Below are positions 1 to 8,571 of a stretch of 64,000 nucleotides of DNA, in pieces; within the stretch, counting starts at the first letter, position 1, and each line of letters begins with the position of its first letter. The notes under the pieces are model-generated. The model ran no database searches and was not told where the DNA came from. It saw only the letters and a list, made by a program, of their open reading frames with translations. The translations under genes and the position numbers were made by a program. The stretch is from contig JAPFFF010000017.1 in the NCBI GenBank assembly GCA_039105265.1, forward strand, positions 1,240,001-1,304,000. The letters run 5' to 3'. Source of the DNA: Tritrichomonas musculus. Lineage: Eukaryota > Parabasalia > Tritrichomonadida > Tritrichomonadidae.

Positions 1-366
1 TCTTTCCCATAAATCGTACGGTGTTGCCAGGTAATATTTTAGAAACATATACATTAAAAATGGTAAATAAAATAAAAAGAAAACGGGATATGATAAAATC
101 AATAAAATTGATAAAACTAAATTGTCAACTCCATAAAAAAGTTCTGACAAAGATCCCATACATTTATTGTAAATAAACAACATAACGCAATCAATTATAT
201 AAATAAAAAAACAATCTGTAATTGCAATTGCATTTCGAACTTCTTGAGGATTAAGTCTGGTTGTAATTGAAAATCCAATAAAAATATAAAAGCAAGCGCT
301 TAATACAAATGGGAATATACAGAATGAAATTTTAACTATGATACTGAGAGGTTGATGCTCAAACAT
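1..366 (-). CDS. Multi-pass membrane protein, N-terminal part, runs off the left edge
   Basis: An open frame starts at an ATG (complement of 364-366) and is still open at base 1, giving about 122 residues. It opens MFEHQPLSIIVKISFC and holds four hydrophobic stretches (about residues 8-30, 47-65, 80-100 and 100-115), so it is the start of a polytopic membrane protein with a short cytosolic head. No family motif is visible in this part. It is divergent from the CK2-type kinase gene, with 205 bases between the two starts. The frame, codon use and lack of stops support a real gene; its function cannot be told from this end. Confidence 0.6.
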   Translation of the reverse strand, partial: MFEHQPLSIIVKISFCIFPFVLSACFYIFIGFSITTRLNPQEVRNAIAITDCFFIYIIDCVMLFIYNKCMGSLSELFYGVDNLVLSILLILSYPVFFLFYLPFLMYMFLKYYLATPYDLWER

Positions 367-571
367 TAATAATAAACGTTCATTTTTATTTGAAAATAGC
401 CTATCTCTATTTTTATGGTATTTTTCATGATTTTATTGATGTTTAAAGAGAGTTAGGATGTAAAGTAAATAGTATCATAGAAAAAAAAGTATTCATCAGT
501 TCTTTAAATTTAAAATACGTTAATTAGGCAGTGTTGAATATGTTACGTTAATAATAATCGCATATTGAATC

Positions 572-1579
572 ATGTCGCTAGATCGGAACGGAGTGGTAAT
601 TTCCATTTCCAAAGTATATGCAAATGTTAATGAAATCAAAGGGAGTGAATGGTATGATCATCGCCAATATCAACCAAAATGGAATTCACCCGATGATTAT
701 TTTCTTTTAAAAAAAGTTGGTAGAGGTAAATACTCTACTGTATTTAAAGGATTATACAAAAAGAAAAAGGAGGTTGCAATCAAAATTCTTGTCCCTCTTG
801 ATCCCAGAAGATACCTAAGAGAAATAAAGATCATGCACAATTTAGGTGATGGCCCTAATATTGTAAAGTTGGTAGATCTTGTACGTGACCAAGCAACTGG
901 AATATATTCATTTGTTTCAGAGTGGGTAGATTTTTATGATTGGAGATCACTTTACATGTCTTTTACTCTCGATGACATCCGCATTTATATGTATAAACTT
1001 CTTACAGCGTTAAATTATTCTCATAGTAATGGGATCATGCACAGAGACATCAAACCTCAGAATATTGCCATTGACAAAGAGAATCAAAAACTTCGCTTAC
1101 TCGATTGGGGTTTAGCCGACTTTTATCATCCAAAACAGAAATATAATTCTCATGTGGCAACAAGAATTTTTAAATCACCTGAACTTTTAATCAATTACCC
1201 ATATTATGATTACTCAATGGATATGTGGTCAACAGGGTTAACATTTTCATTGATGATGTTTAAAAAATTCGTTTTGGAATGTGGTGAAAACGACCCTGAC
1301 CAACTCTTAAAAGTTGCAGATTTAGTTGGAGGCCAAAATATTTTAAATTATGCTGACAGCCTTCATGTTGACCTTGATGATGAAACCCGAAATAACCTTA
1401 GAAGGCGAAAAGGTACAGGATGGGAACCATATGTCAAGAAGTATGGAAAAACAAACTGTAACCCAGAAGCTCTTGATCTTTTAAACAAGCTCATGGCAAT
1501 TGATCACCGTGAGAGGATTACGGCGAGCGATGCTATGAAGCACCCGTTTTTCAAGCCATTGAAAAACAAAATGAAATAA
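572..1579 (+). CDS. Casein kinase 2 alpha-type protein kinase
   Basis: A 335-residue Ser/Thr kinase made almost entirely of the catalytic domain, as in CK2 alpha (usually about 330-390). Visible motifs: glycine loop GRGKYS at 50-55, VAIK lysine at 71, HRDIKPQN from 157 with catalytic D159, the CK2-diagnostic DWG (not DFG) at 178-180, and SPELL at 202-206. The tail keeps DHRERITASDAMKHPFF, typical of CK2. CK2 phosphorylates Ser/Thr followed by acidic residues, in nucleus and cytosol. The basic cluster that normally follows the VAIK lysine (KKKKIKRE in animals) is replaced here by VPLDPRRYLRE, so substrate or regulatory-subunit handling may differ. The stop is TAAAA, fitting a trichomonad-style polyadenylation context. 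Confidence 0.9.
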   Translation: MSLDRNGVVISISKVYANVNEIKGSEWYDHRQYQPKWNSPDDYFLLKKVGRGKYSTVFKGLYKKKKEVAIKILVPLDPRRYLREIKIMHNLGDGPNIVKLVDLVRDQATGIYSFVSEWVDFYDWRSLYMSFTLDDIRIYMYKLLTALNYSHSNGIMHRDIKPQNIAIDKENQKLRLLDWGLADFYHPKQKYNSHVATRIFKSPELLINYPYYDYSMDMWSTGLTFSLMMFKKFVLECGENDPDQLLKVADLVGGQNILNYADSLHVDLDDETRNNLRRRKGTGWEPYVKKYGKTNCNPEALDLLNKLMAIDHRERITASDAMKHPFFKPLKNKMK

Positions 1580-1600
1580 AAGTTTTATGTCATTAAAAAG

Positions 1601-1712
1601 TTGGATATTAGATAAATATGTTTTCGGATATTGTATATTTAAAAATTGAATCTTTGGAGATAAGAGTATCTAAGTATATTCAAAAAAATTGGATAATAGA
1701 TAAATATGTTTT
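1601..1712 (+). repeat. Direct repeat of 24 bases behind the CK2 stop
   Basis: The unit TTGGATATTAGATAAATATG plus TTTT at 1601-1624 recurs at 1689-1712 with one mismatch (23 of 24). Both copies lie just after the CK2-type gene, in the 359-base gap to the convergent RNA-binding gene. Function unknown; a local duplication is the simplest reading. Confidence 0.6.
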
Positions 1713-1792
1713 ATGAGATTATTATTTATCAAAAATAAATCAAATAAAGCAAGCCGCATTTATAAATTTTATACATTTTTTGAAGATAATTA

Positions 1793-1842
1793 AATATTTG
1801 AATATCAAAATATATATTTTTAATATATCAAATTCAAATATT
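1793..1842. repeat. Inverted repeat between convergent genes
   Basis: AATATTTGAAT at 1793-1803 is perfectly complementary to ATTCAAATATT at 1832-1842, with 28 bases between. It lies between two converging genes about 100 bases from the second stop, so it could act at a 3' end on either strand. That role is inference. Confidence 0.4.
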
Positions 1843-1938
1843 CTATAAAATGATGAGTCTGCTTGGACAAGTATTCATCTAACATTATTTGAATTTTAAA
1901 TAATAATTTTGAAATTATTAAAATAAAAAAATCAGCAA

Positions 1939-2703
1939 TTACTGAGAATCATCATAAGAATTCTGATCTCTTGGTCTTCTGCGTTCTTGGCGATAATAAT
2001 CTCTGTTTCGGCCAAATCTATCTCTATCTCGATCATAATTATCTCTGTCCCTGTAATTGTCTCTGTCCCTATAATTATCTCTATCCCTATAATTATCTCT
2101 ATCATGGAAAGATCTTCTTCTGTCGAATTCATATCTATCATCAAAATATTCATCTCTATCACGATATAAAGGCCTCCTTCTTGGATAGTCATCTTCTGAG
2201 GAGTCGCTATATCTCCTTCTTTGATCTCTGCGATTTCTCTGATTATCAAAGTTTCGGAAATTCCTATGTCGTGGAGGATTCCATGGTCGTCGATCATTGT
2301 TATTATGTGGAGTAGGTACACACTCATTTCCAAATTTTAGATAGCAAACTCTATCAAAAAGAGGCTTCTGATCTTGTTCACTGACGAATTTTTCGGCATC
2401 TTCAATATTTTCAAAATCAACAATAGCGAGTCCTTTGGATCGACCGTTTTTTTTCATTGGAATACGACAATTTGTAATAGGTCCCCAACGTAGGAGAAAC
2501 TCTCTAAGATCTTCTTGCTTTACAGAATAGAGTAAATTTCCTACAATAACTCTGCGATGATCATTTGGTACTGTATCTGGAGGTTGAGGTGACGATGTTT
2601 GTGGTGGTGATTTTACTCGAAACGAAGGATCTCCTTCAATCCTAGGTGAATCGTCAGGTGGTGGAGAGGGTCGATTTGGAGATTGGTTGGTTTCGTCAGA
2701 CAT
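1939..2703 (-). CDS. RRM-type RNA-binding protein with RD/RS-rich tail
   Basis: A 254-residue protein. Residues 1-50 are Pro/Ser-rich and disordered. One RNA-recognition motif covers about 51-125, with RNP2 VIVGNL at 52-57 and RNP1 RSKGLAIVDF at 88-97. The tail from about 145 is rich in Arg, Asp, Tyr and Ser and has four near-identical NYRDRD units plus SDSSEDD. This build resembles SR-like splicing and mRNP proteins of the nucleus. I chose the ATG at 2703 (MSDETNQSP); the open frame extends 12 codons further but only to a TTG. ACATTT lies shortly upstream, similar to the sequence before the RPN12 start. It is convergent with the CK2-type gene. Which RNAs it binds cannot be told. Confidence 0.85.
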   Translation of the reverse strand: MSDETNQSPNRPSPPPDDSPRIEGDPSFRVKSPPQTSSPQPPDTVPNDHRRVIVGNLLYSVKQEDLREFLLRWGPITNCRIPMKKNGRSKGLAIVDFENIEDAEKFVSEQDQKPLFDRVCYLKFGNECVPTPHNNNDRRPWNPPRHRNFRNFDNQRNRRDQRRRYSDSSEDDYPRRRPLYRDRDEYFDDRYEFDRRRSFHDRDNYRDRDNYRDRDNYRDRDNYDRDRDRFGRNRDYYRQERRRPRDQNSYDDSQ

Positions 2704-3778
2704 TTTTTTTAAATGTAAATAACCATTTTTCTGAAACAAAAAAAAATATGATTTTATCTATAAAATGGAATATATTTTTGCACTAATAAGGATTTATATT
2801 AAATTGATACTCATTATTAATATTTTTAAAACTTATTTTAATGGTATTTATTCATTAGAAATAAATATCGATATCATTTTTATTTTTTCTATCCTTATTA
2901 AAAATTGAATGTTTTACATCATTTTTAAAAAAGCTTATTAAATGTAATTTTGTTATTATAAAATATTTATAAATACTTTAATGAAACTAATATATCGTAA
3001 CGTACGAAAATAAGGTCAATTTAATCCTCAAATTTGTCTATGAAAATATTTGCCAATTTTCTTTTTTGAATTTGGGTTTGAAATTTATTCATGAATCAAT
3101 ATTCCGATTTTTTGTTTTTTATATCAAAATTTTTTTGTTATTAATGTATGGTACTATTTTTTCTTTTGTTTATATATAATACAATTGGCATATATGTTAT
3201 GAATTTATATATCAAAGGTGAATGAATATCGAAATACATCTAACTTTTTCCCAAAAAATATCATTATAATATATCTCATGATATGGAATTATTTTTAACA
3301 TTCATATACATTATATATATTTTATAATAATTATTATTATTATATATTATTATAGGTAGAAATTATTACTCTTCACTCATTCAATTTTTTTGCTTCTTAT
3401 TACTACACTTTGAAATTCGATGCCTAAATTTTAAAAAATTAAAAATTAAATAAGTAATCTCTCAAAATATAGAAAAATTATTATCATATTCACTTCATAT
3501 TTTTAGTATAAATTCATAATAAATTAATTATATAAAAAAAATTTATTGAATGAACTCATTGAATATATTATGAGAATGAATTATTTAGCCTTTATAGTAA
3601 ATTGATTATAGATATTGAATATATTCTGAGGTTTATAATTATTTAATGAAAAAAATTGATAGAAGTGATTGAATATTTTATGAATGATGATTCATTTTTA
3701 TTATCAATTTTGTTATAAAAATATAGTGAATTATTGACCTTGTAGATTAAAACAGATTTTTTTGACCTTATACTAAGG

Positions 3779-3850
3779 CCAAATAAGATTGAATTTCTTA
3801 TTACTGTAACCGCCAAAATGCAGTAATAAGCGATCATTATTCACCTATTA
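3779..3850. repeat. TTATTACTG hairpin, copy 1
   Basis: CTTATTACTG at 3797-3806 pairs perfectly with CAGTAATAAG at 3821-3830 around the 14-base loop TAACCGCCAAAATG. The hairpin and its flank (GGCCAAATAAGATTGAATT before, TTCACC after) recur about 76 bases later. Confidence 0.65.
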
Positions 3851-3852
3851 TA

Positions 3853-3918
3853 GGTCAAATAAAATTGAATTCCTTATTACTGTAACCGCCAAACCGAAGT
3901 AATAAGAACTTTTTCACC
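3853..3918. repeat. TTATTACTG hairpin, copy 2
   Basis: CTTATTACT at 3873-3881 pairs with AGTAATAAG at 3898-3906; the loop again begins GTAACCGCCAAA. It is a tandem duplicate of the previous hairpin with a diverged right arm. Confidence 0.65.
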
Positions 3919-4215
3919 TTTCTAAAGGCTAATAATTTTGACCTTTAAATATCTTAACAAATTAATTTTTTTTTAACAAAATTGAATCAATCAAAAATCC
4001 ACTTTTTTAAAATGAAAAGATAAATTGAATGAATAAAGATAGAACTTTTTGTATTACAAAAAAATAATCTTTTTTTATAATTTTTGAAATAAATTTAGAT
4101 ATTATATATCAATATTTTTTAATATTTAATTTATATGCATTATATAATATATTCTATTATAATATTCTTTAAATTTTTCATTTTTTTAAAATTATTTTAA
4201 AATTTTCAAAATTTC

Positions 4216-4248
4216 TTTATTACTGTGATTTTTTGCAACAGTAATAAA
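4216..4248. repeat. TTATTACTG hairpin, copy 3
   Basis: TTTATTACTGT at 4216-4226 pairs over 11 bases with ACAGTAATAAA at 4238-4248 around GATTTTTTGCA. The stem matches the two hairpins 0.35 kb upstream but the loop is unrelated, so the stem is the shared part. Confidence 0.6.
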
Positions 4249-5213
4249 TGCGAGCTGTATATATTATTTAATAATTAATATTTTTTTATTAAAATACAAA
4301 GATAATTATATTTATAAAAAAAAGGTTTTAAACTTTTATAACGCACGATAGTCATTGTATATAAATCATTATACAGTCTACATTATATATATTATATCTA
4401 AAATATAAATTTAATAAGAATTGTTATTGTGAAAACAGAGATATGCTTTTGTTTAATATCAACTTTTTGATAAATTATCTCAAATATCATATAAATAAAA
4501 ATATTTTATCTCAATAAGGAAAATAAATTAAACTGATTTGAGAGTTATAATCTCATAATATAATAATATATTCATTATAAATATGTATCAAATCTTAATA
4601 TTTTGCATTTTTTGTAAAAAAATTTTGAATGACTTTTATATTTTTTACGGATTTTATTTTTTTTGAATTGATTTTATATCAATTTTTGAAAGAAATTGAT
4701 ATAGCACGTTTTTTCCTAAAAATATTTTATCTATATCTTGGAATTGTCAATAGCGATCTCTAATAAAAATTATAATTATCTTTAAAAGATGTTATAATAT
4801 AATATACTATACACAAGGAATGATTGTATCACAAGAAGCCAGACGTTGCACCTATTTTCTGCCAAATTTTACCTTTTGAAATTTGAGTGATATAAACTGA
4901 GTTCAAAAAACTTTATCTCCATTTCATATTTTATATCATTTTATCTTTTTTATCAAACAATTTAATTGCATCATTCTTCATTAATAATATATTAGATAAT
5001 TTTCATAATATTAATTAAATTTGAAAACATTAATTCATATTTAAAATATAAAGATATGATTATTTTAAATTGAGAGAGAGGTAATGTTTTTTGAACAAGG
5101 TTTAGAATTTATAAAATTTTCTGTAGTTTATTGTTTAAGGACATTTTTAAATGCAAAAAGTTGAGAATGCATATTTTTGTGAGCAATTGTACGTTTAATC
5201 TAATTACTATCTT

Positions 5214-5218
5214 TCATT
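5214..5218 (+). promoter_or_regulatory. Initiator-like TCATT before the 5223 start
   Basis: TCATT fits the trichomonad initiator TCA(+1)Y(T/A). It ends four bases before the ATG, the short spacing usual in that group. The call rests on motif and position only. Confidence 0.4.
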
Positions 5219-5222
5219 TAAT

Positions 5223-7010
5223 ATGGAATATGACTTCATAAAAATTGAAGAACATAGTACGCTTGCAGAATGCCAAATAGATGCTCTTTCTGATGTAAAC
5301 AATCATTTGATTGAAACTGAAAGTTGTATTCAGCGTATTCTCAAAATTAAAAATATCAAAATTGAAAATACGACAAGAACTAAATTATTATCGTTATTAG
5401 ACTATTTAAATAAAATAATAATTACGCCTAACTCGAGTAGAAGTTTCTCATACCAATACTTTTTTTATTATAGAGAAATTTTAATCAGAATGAATGATAT
5501 TAAATTTCAATTCCAGTTTCCAGCTTTTACTAATGAAGTGATGCCTTCTTTAAAATCACTATTTGAAAAGATCATAAGATTTTTAAGTCAGCCACATAAA
5601 AAAAATGGAGATAAAAAGAAATTAGCAAATCGAAATCAATCACTAACTGACGATCATGTTAATACAAAAATAAACTATTTAAATGATATATTTGAGCCAA
5701 TAATTAAATTAGAAGATAACCATTTAGAATTTGCGAAAGCTCAAAAAACGCTTCATGATATTCCTGCTATTATTAAAAATACTTTTGCAGAATTAAACAA
5801 AGATCCATCTATTTTTTTAATGGATTATACTATCATTTTAGAATCAGTTGACGAATGCATTGACGAAATTAATCTTTCAAATCAAGCAATTCAACTCTTT
5901 CATCAAACGACTAATTTAATTGTTAGTCTTAAAAGTATGGAAGATATGAAGTGTGATGTCCAAAGTGAAGAAGATAATCGAAACGAAAATAGCAGTAATG
6001 AAGCTGGAGAGGGAAATGAAAGCTCAAACGAAAATCAAAATTCACCATTTCAAAAAATGCCGCCTCAAAAAGATGATCAAGCGTATAATATTAACAGTAA
6101 CTCTGGTAACTCAAGTTTATTTTCTATGCAAACGCCACAGCATACCCCAGAAAGGAGGAAAAGCATACATACCAACTTGGTTACAATAATTGAAGATAAC
6201 GATAAAAAGATCCAGCAACTTCAACAAAACTTATCAAATGAGGTTCGAAAAACAGAAGAAGCAATGGAAGAAATCAACAAACTCCGTCATCATTACAGAA
6301 AGAAAGTTAAAAAACTTAAAGAGCAAATTGTTGAATTAACAGAAAGTAATAATCAAAATCAGTCGCAAGAAGAATTCAAAGAATTAAAAGAAAAATTTTC
6401 AAAGCTTGAAAAAGAAAACGAAAAGCTTACTAAAGATAATCTTGATTTGACCAACACAATCAATGAATTAACAGATGAAAATGATCTTTACATTAAAGAA
6501 ATTGAGAAAAAAGACCAGGAGCAAAGTGAACAACAAATAAATTCAGAGCTAGTTGCCCAATTAAATGAAACAATTAATATTCAAGAAATTGAAATTCAAG
6601 ATTTAGATAAGACAAATAAAAAATTTAAAGAAACAATTGATAAGTTAATTAAAGAGAATGATGACATCAGGCAAGAAAATGAAGATTTTAGAGCTAATCA
6701 ATCAATTTTTGAAAAGAAAGAGCAATTATTAGGAAAGCAAATTACACTTTTAGCAAACCAAAATTCAAAGGCAACTCAAGAAATTCAAAAAGTTCTCCTA
6801 AATCAAGAAAAAAGATTAAATAAATTCAGTGAAACAATTTCTTCGCAAATAATTACAAATCCAGACGAAGAAATTAAAAAACAACTTCATGAATTTAATC
6901 AAATAAAAAAAGTTTTGTCAGAACGAAAAATATATACACTTGGTGATATAGATAATTTGCTAAATGAGTATGATAGACTGAAAGATGATTCTGCAAGATC
7001 AACAAAATGA
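5223..7010 (+). CDS. Coiled-coil protein of unknown function
   Basis: A 595-residue protein. Residues 1-220 are mainly helical and hydrophobic enough to fold (with FSYQYFFYYREILIRM near 75-90). Residues 245-310 are Asn/Ser/Gln-rich and likely disordered. From about 325 to 500 there is a long heptad-rich coiled coil (many E, K, L, N), then a shorter helical tail. There is no transmembrane segment or signal peptide. I do not recognise the family; structural or scaffolding roles such as centrosome, flagellum or Golgi tether are all possible. An initiator-like TCATT precedes the ATG. Confidence 0.75.
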   Translation: MEYDFIKIEEHSTLAECQIDALSDVNNHLIETESCIQRILKIKNIKIENTTRTKLLSLLDYLNKIIITPNSSRSFSYQYFFYYREILIRMNDIKFQFQFPAFTNEVMPSLKSLFEKIIRFLSQPHKKNGDKKKLANRNQSLTDDHVNTKINYLNDIFEPIIKLEDNHLEFAKAQKTLHDIPAIIKNTFAELNKDPSIFLMDYTIILESVDECIDEINLSNQAIQLFHQTTNLIVSLKSMEDMKCDVQSEEDNRNENSSNEAGEGNESSNENQNSPFQKMPPQKDDQAYNINSNSGNSSLFSMQTPQHTPERRKSIHTNLVTIIEDNDKKIQQLQQNLSNEVRKTEEAMEEINKLRHHYRKKVKKLKEQIVELTESNNQNQSQEEFKELKEKFSKLEKENEKLTKDNLDLTNTINELTDENDLYIKEIEKKDQEQSEQQINSELVAQLNETINIQEIEIQDLDKTNKKFKETIDKLIKENDDIRQENEDFRANQSIFEKKEQLLGKQITLLANQNSKATQEIQKVLLNQEKRLNKFSETISSQIITNPDEEIKKQLHEFNQIKKVLSERKIYTLGDIDNLLNEYDRLKDDSARSTK

Positions 7011-7358
7011 ACAATTATAATATTATTTTTATTTTATGCTATATAATACATGTTTGTTTTATAAATATGATGCTATTATTTGATTCATTTTAAGATTTTA
7101 GTATAAAAAAAAATGATTATTTTCTTAAGATATTTCAACTTTGTTTTTACCAAATTATATAAAACTTTTTCTGGAATATTAAATGATAAAAGTCTATGAA
7201 TAAATTTGAGTCCTAGGCAGTGTGCAAATACATAAGCTCTTCATTTTTAAATTCATGCCCCAATTCCAATTATTTAATACTAGCTTTAAGACAATATATT
7301 ACTTTTTTATCAGTTCTTTTTTTTGCATAAATAATGGAAATTGTTGAGCTATTAATAA
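7011..7358. other. Non-coding gap after the coiled-coil gene
   Basis: AT-rich 3' flank with no coding signal. It ends in ATTAATAA, which may be the left target-site copy of the foldback element that follows. Confidence 0.4.
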
Positions 7359-8413
7359 TAGACTTGTTATTATGAGAATCAATATCAAAAACGTCACTTT
7401 TTTACATCTGATACTCGATTATCAGTTGAAAATCTGATATCGAGATTATCGATTATCAAGATATCAGATATGAAATGTGATATAAAAATAATTGTAAACT
7501 TGATATCAATTAAGGACGACCTTTCTATGAAAAATGATCGTCGTGGTTACATTTAATTTTTCTTCAATCTTTCATAATTTTATTGTGAAACTCATATTAA
7601 CAAATAAATAATTGGAATATAATGCATATAAAAAATAAATAATTAATTATTCAGCTTTGAAAAAGAGATATTTCAAAAAATAAAAGTGAATTATACCAAA
7701 ATACGTTTATATTTTTTCTAAGAATTTCAAAATGTAATAACTCAATTTCAAAGAAAAACAATTTTGTTTTCTATGCACCATTTATTAAATAACATGAATA
7801 TTTAAAATAATCCGGTTCCAAACTCATAATATATTAAAGAAAAAGATGAAATTTTAGTAGATAAAATAAAAAAATGATTAAATTTGATAAATAACAAGTA
7901 TTAATATAACTTTTCGAACCGGATAACAATAATTTATTCTATTTGATTTGTATTAACACAAAAACAAGTTTCTTTTTCCCCTTCTAACTTGAGTTATTAA
8001 ATTTTTTAATTTTCAATGATTTACGATGAAAATGAATACAAAAATTAATCGTTTAAAAATAAATTATAAACGGTGAAAGGTCGTCCTTAACGAGATCTCG
8101 AGATTTCATACAGATTTATCTTTTTTTTATAATTGGTATTTGTGATTTTAAAATATTTAAAAATAAATAATATAATGTATTGATGTTTATTTTAAGATTA
8201 AAATCAAAAAATACATTCTTTTTTATGAAATATATGAGATTGAATTACGATCATATATTTATCAAAAAGTTTAATTGAAAATTCTGATATCAAAAGCTGA
8301 GAAAAAAAATTTTCGATCTCTTAAATCGATCTCGAGAATCAGTGCATATTTATGTATCGATATCAAAAAGTCAATCAATTATCGATCTCGAGAATCGGAG
8401 AATAACAAGCCTA
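7359..8413. mobile_element. Foldback element: long degenerate inverted repeat, about 1.05 kb
   Basis: The two ends are near-perfect inverted repeats (TAGACTTGTTATT at 7359-7371; complement of 8401-8413 reads TAGGCTTGTTATT). Further in, TTAAGGACGACCTTTC (from about 7511) is matched exactly by GAAAGGTCGTCCTTAA (about 8078-8093), and ATCCGGTTC near 7810 pairs with GAACCGGAT near 7916. Weaker matches between these anchors (for example TAATAACTCAA on both sides) show that the whole stretch folds back on itself around 7.86 kb. The flanks read ATTAATAA and ATTAATAT, a possible 8-bp target duplication, weak in such AT-rich sequence. No coding capacity remains; it is a non-autonomous, old element. The outer 300 bases of its right arm recur at 14.16 kb. 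Confidence 0.65.
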
Positions 8414-8571
8414 ATTAATATTTAATTGTCAAAATTTTGTTGATTTTTCATTATTAAATTTAAATCTGTTTCTTAAGTTACAAAAAAAAAAAATAAAAAT
8501 AAAAAATGGTGTCAATTATCGAACAAAACAAACAAAATTTACTCAAATAAATAAATAAAAAATAATCAAAC

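Larger units (their letters stand above)
2704..5222. other. 2.5-kb AT-rich gap without a supported gene
   Basis: No open frame longer than about 60 codons looks coding. The stretch is extremely AT-rich with many homopolymer runs. The only structured part is at about 3.78-4.25 kb, where three related hairpins lie (entered separately), with short direct repeats of GGYCAAATAARATTGAATT around the first two. The rest shows nothing I can name. It separates the divergently transcribed RNA-binding and coiled-coil genes, so it holds both promoters. Confidence 0.5.

Noticed and set aside
2704-2739. Longer start for the RNA-binding protein (12 extra residues)
   Set aside because: The extra codons begin at TTG, not ATG, and ACATTT close to the ATG at 2703 looks like the start-site context.
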